From contig NZ_JBFRFB010000002.1 of the NCBI RefSeq assembly GCF_052114605.1, positions 248,001 through 312,000 of the forward strand: a stretch of 64,000 bases of DNA, in the 5' to 3' direction. The stretch comes from Microvirga sp052114605. GTDB lineage: Bacteria > Pseudomonadota > Alphaproteobacteria > Rhizobiales > Beijerinckiaceae. The position numbers and the translations under genes are program-made. Under the pieces are notes generated by a model. The model ran no database searches, had not been told where the DNA came from, and saw only the letters and a list, made by a program, of their open reading frames with translations. Below, piece after piece: positions 44,489 through 52,976 of the stretch (positions are counted from its first letter, which is position 1; the number at the start of each line of letters is the position of its first letter).

Positions 44489-45556
44489 ATGTCCTCTTCC
44501 GCCCCGATGCCCGTTTTCGACGGCCACAACGATGTTCTTCTCCGCCTCATGCGCGGCAAGATTCAGCCTGAGAAGGCGTTCCTGGAAGGCGACAATATCG
44601 GCCACATGGATTGGCCGCGCATGAAGCAGGGCGGCATGTTCGGCGGCTTCTTCGCGGTCTATGTGCCTTCCGAGGACATGGGAACGGATGTCGACGCGCT
44701 AATGTCGAACGCGCGATACGACGTGCCCCTGCCGCTACCGCTGCCCTTCAGCGCCAGCCAGCACGTGACCGTGCATATGTCGTCGCTGCTGATCCGCATC
44801 GAGCGCGCCTCGAACGGTGAGGTGAAGATCTGCCGCAGTGCCGCCGACATCCGGCATTGCCTCGACAACGGCAAGCTCGCCGCGATCCTGCATATCGAGG
44901 GCGCTGAAGGCATCGATCCCGACCTGTATATGCTGGACGTGCTCTACGAGAGCGGCCTGCGTTCCATCGGCCCGGTCTGGAGCCGCTCCAATATCTTCGG
45001 CCACGGCGTGCCGTTCCGCTTCCCCGCCACGCCGGATATCGGCCCCGGCCTCACCGAGCGCGGTCGCGCGCTCGTGCAAGCGTGCAACCGCCTGAAGATC
45101 ATGATCGATCTGTCGCACCTGAACGAGGCAGGTTTCTGGGACGTGGCGAAGCTATCCGACGCGCCGCTCGTCGCCACCCACTCGAACGCCTATGCGGTGT
45201 GCCAGCATTCCCGCAACCTCACCGACAAGCAACTCGCCGCGATCCGCGAAAGCCGCGGCATGGTGGGCGTGAACTTCGCCACCTCGTTCATCCGCTCGGA
45301 CGGTCGCCGCAATGACGACACGCCGCTGGAGGAGATGATCCGCCACATGGATCACCTGATCGAGCATGTAGGCGTGGACAGCGTCGGCTTCGGTTCCGAT
45401 TTCGACGGCGCCACCATTCCCGCCGAGATCGGCGACGTGCGCGGCCTCCCTCGCCTGGTCGATGCCATGCGCAAGCACGGCTACGACGAAGCGACCCTGC
45501 GCAAGCTCTGCTACGAGAACTGGGTGAACGTGCTGGAGCGCACCTGGGGGCGGTGA
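44489..45556 (+). CDS. Membrane dipeptidase (M19, renal dipeptidase family)
   Basis: Zinc-dependent dipeptidase of 355 aa. Metal ligands are readable: H13 and D15 (DGHND), bridging E137 (LHIEGAE), H210 (DLSHLNE) and H231 (VATHSNA). These match the binuclear site of human and bacterial M19 enzymes, which hydrolyse L-L and L-D dipeptides. No signal peptide is visible, so it is likely cytoplasmic and cuts what the adjacent importer brings in. It lies 34 bp after the ATPase. Confidence 0.9.
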   Translation: MSSSAPMPVFDGHNDVLLRLMRGKIQPEKAFLEGDNIGHMDWPRMKQGGMFGGFFAVYVPSEDMGTDVDALMSNARYDVPLPLPLPFSASQHVTVHMSSLLIRIERASNGEVKICRSAADIRHCLDNGKLAAILHIEGAEGIDPDLYMLDVLYESGLRSIGPVWSRSNIFGHGVPFRFPATPDIGPGLTERGRALVQACNRLKIMIDLSHLNEAGFWDVAKLSDAPLVATHSNAYAVCQHSRNLTDKQLAAIRESRGMVGVNFATSFIRSDGRRNDDTPLEEMIRHMDHLIEHVGVDSVGFGSDFDGATIPAEIGDVRGLPRLVDAMRKHGYDEATLRKLCYENWVNVLERTWGR

Positions 45557-45571
45557 GAGTGTGAGAGACTA

Positions 45572-45892
45572 ATGGGGATCGTAACACCGCTTCTGAGCCA
45601 TCACCCTTTAATCGGGCGGTGGCGATCGGAAGAAGATGACGGACGCTCAGAGTATGTTGTCTCTGCAGACCCGAACGGCATCCGTGTAAGAGGGTGTGAC
45701 TTCATTGACGGTGAGGAGTTCCAGATCTCCGACGTCAAATGGACTGAAAGCAGCGTCGATTTCAAAACGCATATGCCCTCGACAGGTCGCCGAGGGCATA
45801 TTGTTCTGACATTCGTACAATCTCTTCAAGCTGTTATGATGACTTACACGTTTACAGATACGTGTATCGCTCACAAGTTCGACGAGCGCTGA
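45572..45892 (+). CDS. Low-GC orphan protein of unknown function
   Basis: 106 residues, not recognised. It opens MGIVTPLLSHHPLIGRWRSE and seems beta-rich with alternating polar and hydrophobic stretches (for example GRRGHIVLTFV), resembling small lipocalin-like or avidin-like folds, but that is impression only. No signal peptide or membrane helix. By hand count the gene is about 51 percent GC against 60-65 percent around it, and its codon use (AGA, CTT, GTT, CGT) differs, suggesting acquired DNA. It sits 15 bp after the dipeptidase and could be its operon tail or an insertion. Confidence 0.55.
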   Translation: MGIVTPLLSHHPLIGRWRSEEDDGRSEYVVSADPNGIRVRGCDFIDGEEFQISDVKWTESSVDFKTHMPSTGRRGHIVLTFVQSLQAVMMTYTFTDTCIAHKFDER

Positions 45893-45919
45893 GCCATTCT
45901 TACGGAATGTGCGCGCTCA

Positions 45920-46759
45920 TTATCTCTCAGCCTTAGCCGTCAGCGCGAAGACGCTCGCGATCCCGCCCACACCCAGCATCAGCAGCAGGCTCACCGCATT
46001 GATCGCTGGCGATGCGCCTTCGCGCATCTGGCCGTACATGGTGATCGGCAACGGCGAATCTGAGCCGACGAGCATCAGGGTCGTGTTGAAGTTCTCGAAC
46101 GACATCAGCAACGCGACCAAGCCCGCGCCAATGAGCGCGGGCCTCAAGAACGGCAGCGTGACCGTGCGCAGCACGCGAAGGCGGCTGGCGCCGAGATCGA
46201 AGGCTGCTTCTTCCAGCGACCGGTCGAACTTGCGCAGGCGCGCGGCGATGATGAGCGTGGAGATCGTCAGGATGAACGAGAGCTGGCCCAGAACCACCAG
46301 CGGCAGGCCGGGTCGCAGGAAATCGAGATCCGTCTGAAGCCATTCCTCGAGCCCGTTCGCCACCCGCGAGAAGAAGGCGAGGATCGAGATGCCGAGCACG
46401 ACGCCCGGGATGACGAGCGGCCAGAGCATCATCATGGACAAAAACGTCTTGCCGGGGAATTCCGCGCGCTCCAGCACCCAGGCATTCACCGTGCCGATGA
46501 ACACGGCGAGCAGCGCCACGGGGATCGCCACCTTGAAGCTGTTGGCGATGGTATCCAGCCAGATGGGATCGACCAGCACACCGGGCTTGGCTCCAGCCGC
46601 GCCCGTGCCGGTGAACCATTCCAGCGTGAAGCCGCGCCAGGGCGGCGACGGGAACGGGCTCGCGTTGAAGGCGAAGATCGCCACCACGAGGAGTGGCGCG
46701 AACAGGAAGATGTAGAACGCCGCGATGTAGAGCTTCCAGGAAAGGGTTGGACGGTTCAT
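45920..46759 (-). CDS. Polyamine-type ABC transporter permease (PotI/PotC-like)
   Basis: BPD_transp_1 permease of 279 aa, third membrane gene of a spermidine/putrescine-like importer: six predicted helices, first at residues about 9-30, and a coupling region in EEAAFDLGASRLRVLRTVTLP. It starts 4 bp after the companion permease, and is the last gene of the operon. Confidence 0.9.
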   Translation of the reverse strand: MNRPTLSWKLYIAAFYIFLFAPLLVVAIFAFNASPFPSPPWRGFTLEWFTGTGAAGAKPGVLVDPIWLDTIANSFKVAIPVALLAVFIGTVNAWVLERAEFPGKTFLSMMMLWPLVIPGVVLGISILAFFSRVANGLEEWLQTDLDFLRPGLPLVVLGQLSFILTISTLIIAARLRKFDRSLEEAAFDLGASRLRVLRTVTLPFLRPALIGAGLVALLMSFENFNTTLMLVGSDSPLPITMYGQMREGASPAINAVSLLLMLGVGGIASVFALTAKAER

Positions 46760-46763
46760 GGCG

Positions 46764-47633
46764 TCATGCCTGCTTCAAGGTGGTGCCGAGGCTCTGCCCG
46801 GTGAGGCGCAGGCCCACCCCCACGATGGCGGAGGACAACAGGAGGAGAAGGATGCCGAAGGCAGCACCCTGCGGCCAGTTGAAGCGCGTGATGAACTGCG
46901 CGTAGATCTGCTCCGTGAACCACAACCCGTTCTTACCACCGAGCAGAACCGGCGTCGCGAAATTGCCGACGCTGAGCATGAACACGATGATAGAACCGGC
47001 GACGATGCCGGGCATAGCATGCGGAATCACGATGCGGCGCAGCACCGTCCAGCGGCTGCCGCCGAGATCGTAGCCCGCTTCCACCACGGACGGCTCCAGG
47101 CTTTCCAGCGCGTTTGCCAGCGGCACGATCATGAAGAGCAGGCCCCCATAGACAAGGCCGAGGATCACCGCGCCGTCGTTGTAGAGCAATTCCACCGGCT
47201 GATCGGCAAGCCCTATAGCGCGAAGCGTATAGGAGATAATGCCGGTCTCGCGCAGAAGGATCATCCAGCCGAGCGTGCGCACGAGCTCCGACACCCAGAA
47301 AGGTAGCAGGCAGAGCAGCAGCAGCATCGCCTTCAGGCGGCCTTGCGCCACGCGGGCGATATAGAGAGCGATGGGAAAGGCGAGCACAAGGGTGAGTGCG
47401 GTCACGATGATCGACATGATCGCCGTGCGTGCGAAGGTGCGCCAGTAAAGCGGCTCGGTGAAGAATTCGAGGTAGTTGCCGAAGCCGAAGGTGTAAACAC
47501 GCGGTGCCACGCGCTCGCTGAAGGAAAGGACGAGAATCTCCACATGCGGCAGCACAATGAGCAGGCCCAGCCACAGAACGGCCGGAGCCAGGAGCAGGAA
47601 GAGCGTGAGGCTCTGGGCCGGTTTCTTGCTCAT
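46764..47633 (-). CDS. Polyamine-type ABC transporter permease (PotH/PotB-like)
   Basis: Permease of 289 aa. The frame is open upstream into the ATPase gene, but MSKKPAQSLTLFLLLAPAVLW at 47633 overlaps the ATPase stop by 4 bp and begins the first helix. The EAA region is EAGYDLGGSRWTVLRRIVIP. It works with the next gene to form the channel. Confidence 0.9.
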   Translation of the reverse strand: MSKKPAQSLTLFLLLAPAVLWLGLLIVLPHVEILVLSFSERVAPRVYTFGFGNYLEFFTEPLYWRTFARTAIMSIIVTALTLVLAFPIALYIARVAQGRLKAMLLLLCLLPFWVSELVRTLGWMILLRETGIISYTLRAIGLADQPVELLYNDGAVILGLVYGGLLFMIVPLANALESLEPSVVEAGYDLGGSRWTVLRRIVIPHAMPGIVAGSIIVFMLSVGNFATPVLLGGKNGLWFTEQIYAQFITRFNWPQGAAFGILLLLLSSAIVGVGLRLTGQSLGTTLKQA

Positions 47634-48715
47634 GCGGCGAACACCTTCATGGCATCCGCCGTCCAGCCCACATGGATCGGCGCGCCGACCTGGATGCCGG
47701 CAAGCGGCCCCGCCTGCGGCAGCACCGCGCGGACGGGCTGGTCGAAACCGGAGGCGTCGATGAGCAGGCTCGAATTCGCGCCGTCGAACAGCACCGCCGA
47801 GACGCGGCCCTCGAAGCGATTGGGCAGGCTGCTCAATGCGGACGAATCCTGTGCCAATGCGACGGCCTCGGGGCGCACGAAGGCGAGCAAGGCTTTGTCC
47901 GCGACCTTGCCTTGACCCTGCACCACCGTGCCGGAACGCAGGCGCACGGAGATGGCCCCGTTGGAGGCAGCCGCTGCTTCGCCCTGCCACTTGTTCGTCT
48001 CGCCGACGAAGCTGGCGACGAAGGGCGTTGCCGGATTGTGGTAGAGCTCGCGCGGGCTTCCCACCTGCTCGAACTTGCCCTGGTTCATGACCGCAATGCG
48101 GTCGGACATGACCAGCGCTTCCGACTGGTCGTGCGTGATGTAGGCGAATGTCGTGTTGAAGGTACCTTGCAGCTGCTTCAACTCGATCTTCATGTGCTCA
48201 CGCAGCTTCAGATCGAGTGCGCCGAGCGGTTCGTCGAGAAGCACGAGTGTCGGCTCGAGCACGAGGCAGCGGGCAATCGCCACGCGCTGGCGCTGGCCGC
48301 CGGAGAGCGCCGTCACGCGGCGTTCACCGAAGCCTTTGAGGCCCACGCGCTCCAGCATGCGGCTGGCGCGCTCCTCGGCCTCCGCGCGCGACACGCCGCG
48401 ACAGGTGAGACCGTAAGCAACGTTCTCGCCCACGCTCATCATCGGGAAGAGCGCGAGGCTCTGGAAAACCATGTTCACCGGGCGCTTGTTGGCCGGAACG
48501 CCGATCATCGACTTAGCTCGAATGCGAATGTCGCCGGAGGTCGGATGTTCGAAGCCTGCGATCATGCGCATCAGCGTGGTCTTGCCGCAGCCGGAGGGCC
48601 CGAGAATGGAGAAGAACTCACCGGGAGCGACGCTGAAGCTCACATCGTTGACGGCTGCATAGGAGCCGAAACGCTTGATGACGTTGACGAGATCGAGATC
48701 GGATGAATGAGCCAT
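47630..48715 (-). CDS. Polyamine-type ABC transporter ATPase (PotA/PotG-like)
   Basis: ATPase of 361 aa: Walker A GPSGCGKT, signature LSGGQRQR, Walker B LVLLDEPLGALD, H-loop THDQ, then a C-terminal TOBE domain (about 280-355), as usual for PotA-like subunits. It lies 75 bp after the binding-protein gene, across a strong hairpin. Confidence 0.93.
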   Translation of the reverse strand: MAHSSDLDLVNVIKRFGSYAAVNDVSFSVAPGEFFSILGPSGCGKTTLMRMIAGFEHPTSGDIRIRAKSMIGVPANKRPVNMVFQSLALFPMMSVGENVAYGLTCRGVSRAEAEERASRMLERVGLKGFGERRVTALSGGQRQRVAIARCLVLEPTLVLLDEPLGALDLKLREHMKIELKQLQGTFNTTFAYITHDQSEALVMSDRIAVMNQGKFEQVGSPRELYHNPATPFVASFVGETNKWQGEAAAASNGAISVRLRSGTVVQGQGKVADKALLAFVRPEAVALAQDSSALSSLPNRFEGRVSAVLFDGANSSLLIDASGFDQPVRAVLPQAGPLAGIQVGAPIHVGWTADAMKVFAA

Positions 48716-48744
48716 GGCACTGCCGGAACAAGCATAGAAACAGG

Positions 48745-48769
48745 CATCCCCCGGGCAAGCCGGGGGATG
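48745..48769 (-). other. Strong hairpin between the polyamine binding-protein and ATPase genes
   Basis: Perfect 10-bp stem CATCCCCCGG/CCGGGGGATG (48745-48754 with 48760-48769), 5-nt loop. With no T-tract, it probably protects the 3' end of the binding-protein message from exonucleases, as REP elements do, so more binding protein than channel is made. Confidence 0.65.
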
Positions 48770-48790
48770 ATATTGAAGCGAAGTGGAGAC

Positions 48791-49864
48791 TTACGAACCG
48801 GCTTTCAGACGGTCGAGGATCTTGCCCTCGATCTCTTCGAGGCCGGCCGGCACGGCCGGATACCACTTGATGTTGTCGATGGCGGCTTTCGGGAAGCTCT
48901 CGGCGAACTGATCTTTCAGCTTGCCCTGCATGAGCTTGTCGGCGCCGTTGGAAGCCGTGAAGTTGCCGGCGGCAGCGGCCACCTTCGCGGCGATCTCAGG
49001 ACGCATGTTGAAGTTGATCCACTTGTAGGCGGCGTCGTCATTGCGGCCCTTGGAGGGGATCGCGAAGGTGTCGACCCAGCCCAGAGCGCCCGACTTCGGC
49101 GCGATGAACTTCATGTCGGCGTTTTCGGCATTGAGCTTCCAGCCACCCGTATCCCATGCCATGGCGGCGGCGATCTCGCCGGAGCGCACGGCATTGAGGA
49201 GCTGGTCCGAGCCTTCCCAGAAGAACTTAAGGTTCTTCTTGCACTCGGCAAGCGTGGCGCCGACCTTGTCCATCAGCGCGGAATAGGCCTTCACATCGCC
49301 ATAAGCTGCGAAAGGATCCATGCCGTTGGCAAAGGCGAACGCGATCAACGCGGGGCGCTTGGCGCGGAAGCTAGTCTTGCCGGCGAGCGACGGATCGCAG
49401 AGATCGTTGTAATCGGCAACCTTCGGCGCGGTCTTCACGTTCACGACGAGACCGTCCGTGCCCCAGATATGGGGGACGCCGTAGACCTTACCGTCGATGG
49501 TGGTGTTCTTCTTGGTCGCTTCCAGCATGGAGGCGATGAAGAGATCGGACTTGAGCTTGGAGAGATCGAGCGGCTTGTAGATGCCGAATTCGGCCTGCGG
49601 GCCGGCAATGCGATCCTGGCTCGGCTGGACGATATCGAAGCCAGCACCTTGCGTGGCGCGCAGCTTGGAGATCATCTCCTCGTTGTTGGAGGTCGTGACC
49701 TCCACCTCAATACCGGTTTCCTTCGTGAACTGCTCGATCACGTCTGCCGGTGCGTAACCCGACCACGTCAGGAGCCGCAGCTTATCGGCGGCCTGGGCCG
49801 ATCCGGCGATCATCAGTGCGGCGAAAGCGGTAGCCAGCTTCAAGCTGGCGCGTTTGGTCAACAT
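48791..49864 (-). CDS. Polyamine-type ABC transporter substrate-binding protein
   Basis: Periplasmic PotD/PotF-like binding protein of 357 aa with a Sec signal peptide (MLTKRASLKLATAFAALMIAGSAQA). The mature part starts ADKLRLLTWSGYAPADVIEQF, typical of the family, and has the conserved WGTDGLVVN and W256-like MAWDTGGWKLN segments. GGAGG lies 8 nt before the ATG. First gene of the operon; the ligand is not decidable from sequence. Confidence 0.9.
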   Translation of the reverse strand: MLTKRASLKLATAFAALMIAGSAQAADKLRLLTWSGYAPADVIEQFTKETGIEVEVTTSNNEEMISKLRATQGAGFDIVQPSQDRIAGPQAEFGIYKPLDLSKLKSDLFIASMLEATKKNTTIDGKVYGVPHIWGTDGLVVNVKTAPKVADYNDLCDPSLAGKTSFRAKRPALIAFAFANGMDPFAAYGDVKAYSALMDKVGATLAECKKNLKFFWEGSDQLLNAVRSGEIAAAMAWDTGGWKLNAENADMKFIAPKSGALGWVDTFAIPSKGRNDDAAYKWINFNMRPEIAAKVAAAAGNFTASNGADKLMQGKLKDQFAESFPKAAIDNIKWYPAVPAGLEEIEGKILDRLKAGS

Positions 49865-49905
49865 TATTCATCCTCCATATGGACGGGCTATTACCCTGTT
49901 CCCCA

Positions 49906-49931
49906 GTTGCAAAGTTATATGACAGTGCAAC
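49906..49931. promoter_or_regulatory. Dyad upstream of the polyamine importer, possible operator
   Basis: GTTGCA (49906-49911) and TGCAAC (49926-49931) form 6-bp arms 14 bp apart, 42 bp upstream of the binding-protein ATG, in AT-rich DNA. Weak evidence only. Confidence 0.25.
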
Positions 49932-50034
49932 GACATGCTAGTGGGTCTGAAGCCGGCTCACGAACCCTTCTCAAAGGTGACTTCACCCTGCCCCATGGTT
50001 ATGGATAAGCTCTGATTTTTCGGAGCCTTTTCCC

Positions 50035-50979
50035 ATGCGCACATTCTACCCCGAGATCGAACCCTACGACCACGGCATGCTCGATGTGGGCGACGGGCAT
50101 AGGGTCTATTGGGAATTATGCGGCAACCCCGACGGGAAACCCGTGGTGTTCCTGCATGGCGGCCCCGGCGGCGGCTGCACGCCGACCCAGCGGCGCCTGT
50201 TCGACCCCGAAAAATACAAGATCCTTCTCTTCGACCAGCGCGGCTGCGGACGTTCGACGCCCTATGCAAGCCTGGAGGCCAACACCACCTGGCATCTCGT
50301 GGCCGACATCGAGCGCCTGCGCGAGATGATCGGTGTGGACAAGTGGATGGTGTTCGGCGGCTCCTGGGGCTCCACCCTCGCCCTTGCCTACGCGGAAACT
50401 CACCCTGAACGCGTGACCGAGCTTGTGCTGCGCGGGATCTTCACCCTGCGTCGTTCGGAACTGCTCTGGTACTATCAGGAAGGCGCGTCCTGGATCTTCC
50501 CCGACAAGTGGGAAGGTTTTCTCGCACCGATTCCGGAAGAAGAACGCGGCGACCTGATGGCCGCCTACCGCAAGCGTCTGATCGATCCCGATCCCGCTGT
50601 TCGCGCCAAGGCCGCGCGGGCCTGGAGTCTGTGGGAAGGCGAGACGATCACGCTGCTCCACAACCAAGGTTACAGCGACCAGTTCGGCGACGAGCATTAC
50701 GCCATCGCTTTTGCGCGCATCGAGAACCATTACTTCGTCAACAATGGCTGGTTCGAGGAAGGGCAACTGATCCGCGATGCCCATAAGCTCAAGGACATTC
50801 CCGGCGTGATCATCCAGGGCCGCTACGACATCACCACTCCGGCAAAATCCGCGTGGGATCTGCACAGGGCTTGGCCGGAAGCGCAGTTCACCATTGTGCC
50901 GGATGCGGGACACGCGGTGAGCGAGCCGGGCATCACGCATCATCTGATCGAAACGACGGATCGATTTGCGAACCAATGA
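50035..50979 (+). CDS. pip: Proline iminopeptidase
   Basis: S33-family serine aminopeptidase that removes N-terminal proline, 314 aa. The oxyanion region HGGPGGG is at residues 41-47, the nucleophile Ser110 in GGSWGS, the acid Asp in QGRYDITTPAKSAW and the catalytic His in DAGHAVSEPGI. Length is normal. A small hairpin and a possible T-tract precede the start; the convergent 3-hydroxybutyrate dehydrogenase gene lies beyond a repeat. Confidence 0.94.
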   Translation: MRTFYPEIEPYDHGMLDVGDGHRVYWELCGNPDGKPVVFLHGGPGGGCTPTQRRLFDPEKYKILLFDQRGCGRSTPYASLEANTTWHLVADIERLREMIGVDKWMVFGGSWGSTLALAYAETHPERVTELVLRGIFTLRRSELLWYYQEGASWIFPDKWEGFLAPIPEEERGDLMAAYRKRLIDPDPAVRAKAARAWSLWEGETITLLHNQGYSDQFGDEHYAIAFARIENHYFVNNGWFEEGQLIRDAHKLKDIPGVIIQGRYDITTPAKSAWDLHRAWPEAQFTIVPDAGHAVSEPGITHHLIETTDRFANQ

Positions 50980-50980
50980 T

Positions 50981-51244
50981 TGTCATTCCGGACGGCATGG
51001 CCGATCCGGGATCGCTGAACCCTTTTGTCATTCCGGGGCCGCGCAGCGGAGCCCGGAACCCATAGCCGCCACAGATGTAGAATGAAACGAGCGGGCCCCG
51101 TTGCGTTCTTCTCAGCACCGTCGTGGTTATGGGTTTCCACGCCTTCGGCGCGGTCCTTCGGGTCGGGCTCGCCTTCGGCGCCCCGGAATGACAGTGCTCT
51201 ATTCTGAAGCCGATCCCGGATCGGTTACGCCGTCCGGGATGACA
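50981..51244. repeat. 264-bp nested inverted-repeat element
   Basis: Outer arms: 50981-50996 and 51229-51244 (15 of 16 match), with GATCCGGGATCG blocks just inside. Inner arms: a perfect 13-bp GTCATTCCGGGGC (51027-51039) and its complement (51180-51192). It fills nearly all of the gap between pip and the convergent dehydrogenase. It shares outer-arm sequence with 11240-11273. No gene lies in it; I see it as a compound dispersed repeat. Confidence 0.75.
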
Positions 51245-51254
51245 ATGCGGTGAC

Positions 51255-52040
51255 TTACTTCGCGGTCCAGCCGCCATCCATGGAGATGTTCGCGCCGGAC
51301 ATCTGGCTCGCGGCATCCGAGCACAGGAACACGGCCATCGCCGCCACCTGATCGACCGTCACGAACTGCTTTGTCGGCTGGGCTTCCAGCAGCACGTCGT
51401 TGATAACCTGCTCCTTAGTGAGGCCGCGCGCCTTCATGGTGTCGGGGATCTGCCTCTCGACCAGCGGCGTCCACACATAGCCGGGGCTGATGCAGTTCAC
51501 CGTGATGCCGTGGGTCGCGGTTTCGAGCGCCACGGTCTTCGTGAGGCCCGCAATGCCATGCTTGGCCGCTACATAGGCCGATTTGAACGGCGAGGCCACG
51601 AGGGAATGGGCGGAGGCCGTGTTGATGATTCGGCCCCATCCGCGCGCCTTCATGCCGGGTACCGCCGCGCGGATGCCGTGGAACGCGGAGGTGAGGTTGA
51701 TCGCGATGATCTGGTCCCATTTCTCGACTGGAAATTCCTCGACCGGCGAGACAAACTGGATGCCAGCGTTGTTCACCAGGATATCCACGCTGCCGAAGGT
51801 CTTCTCGGCCTGATGGATCATGTCGGCGATCTCCTCGCCCTTGAGCATGTTGGCCGGCGAATAAACAGCCTTCACGCCGAACTCACTCTCGATTGCGGCG
51901 CGAGTCTTTTCGATCTCGGCCGCGTCGCCGAGGCCGTTGATGACCACATTCGCTCCTTCCTTGGCGAGAGCCCGGGCGATGGCCAGCCCGATTCCGCTGG
52001 TGGAACCCGTGACGACGGCGGTCTTGGATGTCAAAGTCAT
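51255..52040 (-). CDS. bdhA: 3-hydroxybutyrate dehydrogenase
   Basis: NAD-dependent short-chain dehydrogenase converting D-3-hydroxybutyrate to acetoacetate, used in poly-3-hydroxybutyrate breakdown. The ATG at 52040 (GGAG upstream) gives 261 aa, close to the usual 258-260. The Rossmann motif TGSTSGIG (11-18), NNAG, the catalytic Ser-Tyr-Lys in SAYVAAKHG, and the C-terminal ANISMDGGWTAK are all present and match bacterial BDH. No PHB genes are nearby. Confidence 0.9.
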   Translation of the reverse strand: MTLTSKTAVVTGSTSGIGLAIARALAKEGANVVINGLGDAAEIEKTRAAIESEFGVKAVYSPANMLKGEEIADMIHQAEKTFGSVDILVNNAGIQFVSPVEEFPVEKWDQIIAINLTSAFHGIRAAVPGMKARGWGRIINTASAHSLVASPFKSAYVAAKHGIAGLTKTVALETATHGITVNCISPGYVWTPLVERQIPDTMKARGLTKEQVINDVLLEAQPTKQFVTVDQVAAMAVFLCSDAASQMSGANISMDGGWTAK

Positions 52041-52253
52041 GGTCTGCTCCGCATGGGCCTCGAGGCCCCTCATGTGAGGTGACATAGCACGAAGGGAAAA
52101 GCGGGGTTAAGTCTATCAAAAAGAGGGGTGGGCCGTCAGGCACGCGCCGCCCGTCACAGATGCTTCGGGTGCATGACGCTCTTCGCCATTGTTGCGTCAT
52201 GGCCGATGTGGGATGAAGGGGCATGTCTTTCGGTCAATGCCATCGATGGGTGA

Positions 52254-52976
52254 ATGGTGCAGATTCCCAGATTCCTCCCCTGCGGCGATAGCGCCCTGAC
52301 AATCGAGTTCGGAAGCAGGGTTGACCCTGAGCTAAACGCCAGGGTCCTCGCGCTCGACGAAGTACTGCGCTCCCTAGCGCCCGAAGGCCTGCTGGAGACC
52401 GTGCCGACCTATCGCTCTCTGACGGTTCAATTCGACCCGGCGGTTCTGGATTATGATGCCCTCGTGCGCTTCCTGACGGAGACGAGCGCGGAGCTGAAAC
52501 CGCGCGAGAGTACCGGCAAGCGCTGGCGCGTGCCGGTCGTCTATGGCGGCGAATACGGCATCGATCTGGAGAGTGTCGCGGAATCGAAGGGCCTGACGCC
52601 GAATGAGGTGATCGAGATCTTTTCGAGTGCCGTCTACAGGATCTACCTGATCGGCTTCATGCCGGGCTACGCCTATCTCGGCGGCCTCGATCCCCGTCTC
52701 GTGACCTCGCGCAGAACCCATCCACGCGCAAAAGTGCCGAACGGCACGATCATGATCGGCGGCGAGCAGGCGGGCATCGTGCCTATGGAAATGCCGAGCG
52801 GCTGGCATCTTCTCGGGCGCACGCCCGTGCGCAGCTATGCACCTGAACGGGACCCGACCTTCCTGTTCGAGGCGGGCGACGAGATCGTGTTCGAGCCCAT
52901 CGATGCCTCGCGCTGGGATGCGCTGGAAAAAGCGGCGCTCGCGGGCGAGCCCGTTGCCGAACAGGTGCGCTCATGA
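52254..52976 (+). CDS. pxpB: 5-oxoprolinase subunit B
   Basis: PxpB (formerly KipI-like), one of three subunits that open 5-oxoproline to glutamate with ATP. The 240-residue protein begins MVQIPRFLPCGDSALTIEFG and has the signature GFMPGYAYLGGLDPRL and the C-terminal GWHLLGRTP motif. It overlaps pxpC by 4 bp. The PxpA subunit is not in this window. Confidence 0.9.
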   Translation: MVQIPRFLPCGDSALTIEFGSRVDPELNARVLALDEVLRSLAPEGLLETVPTYRSLTVQFDPAVLDYDALVRFLTETSAELKPRESTGKRWRVPVVYGGEYGIDLESVAESKGLTPNEVIEIFSSAVYRIYLIGFMPGYAYLGGLDPRLVTSRRTHPRAKVPNGTIMIGGEQAGIVPMEMPSGWHLLGRTPVRSYAPERDPTFLFEAGDEIVFEPIDASRWDALEKAALAGEPVAEQVRS

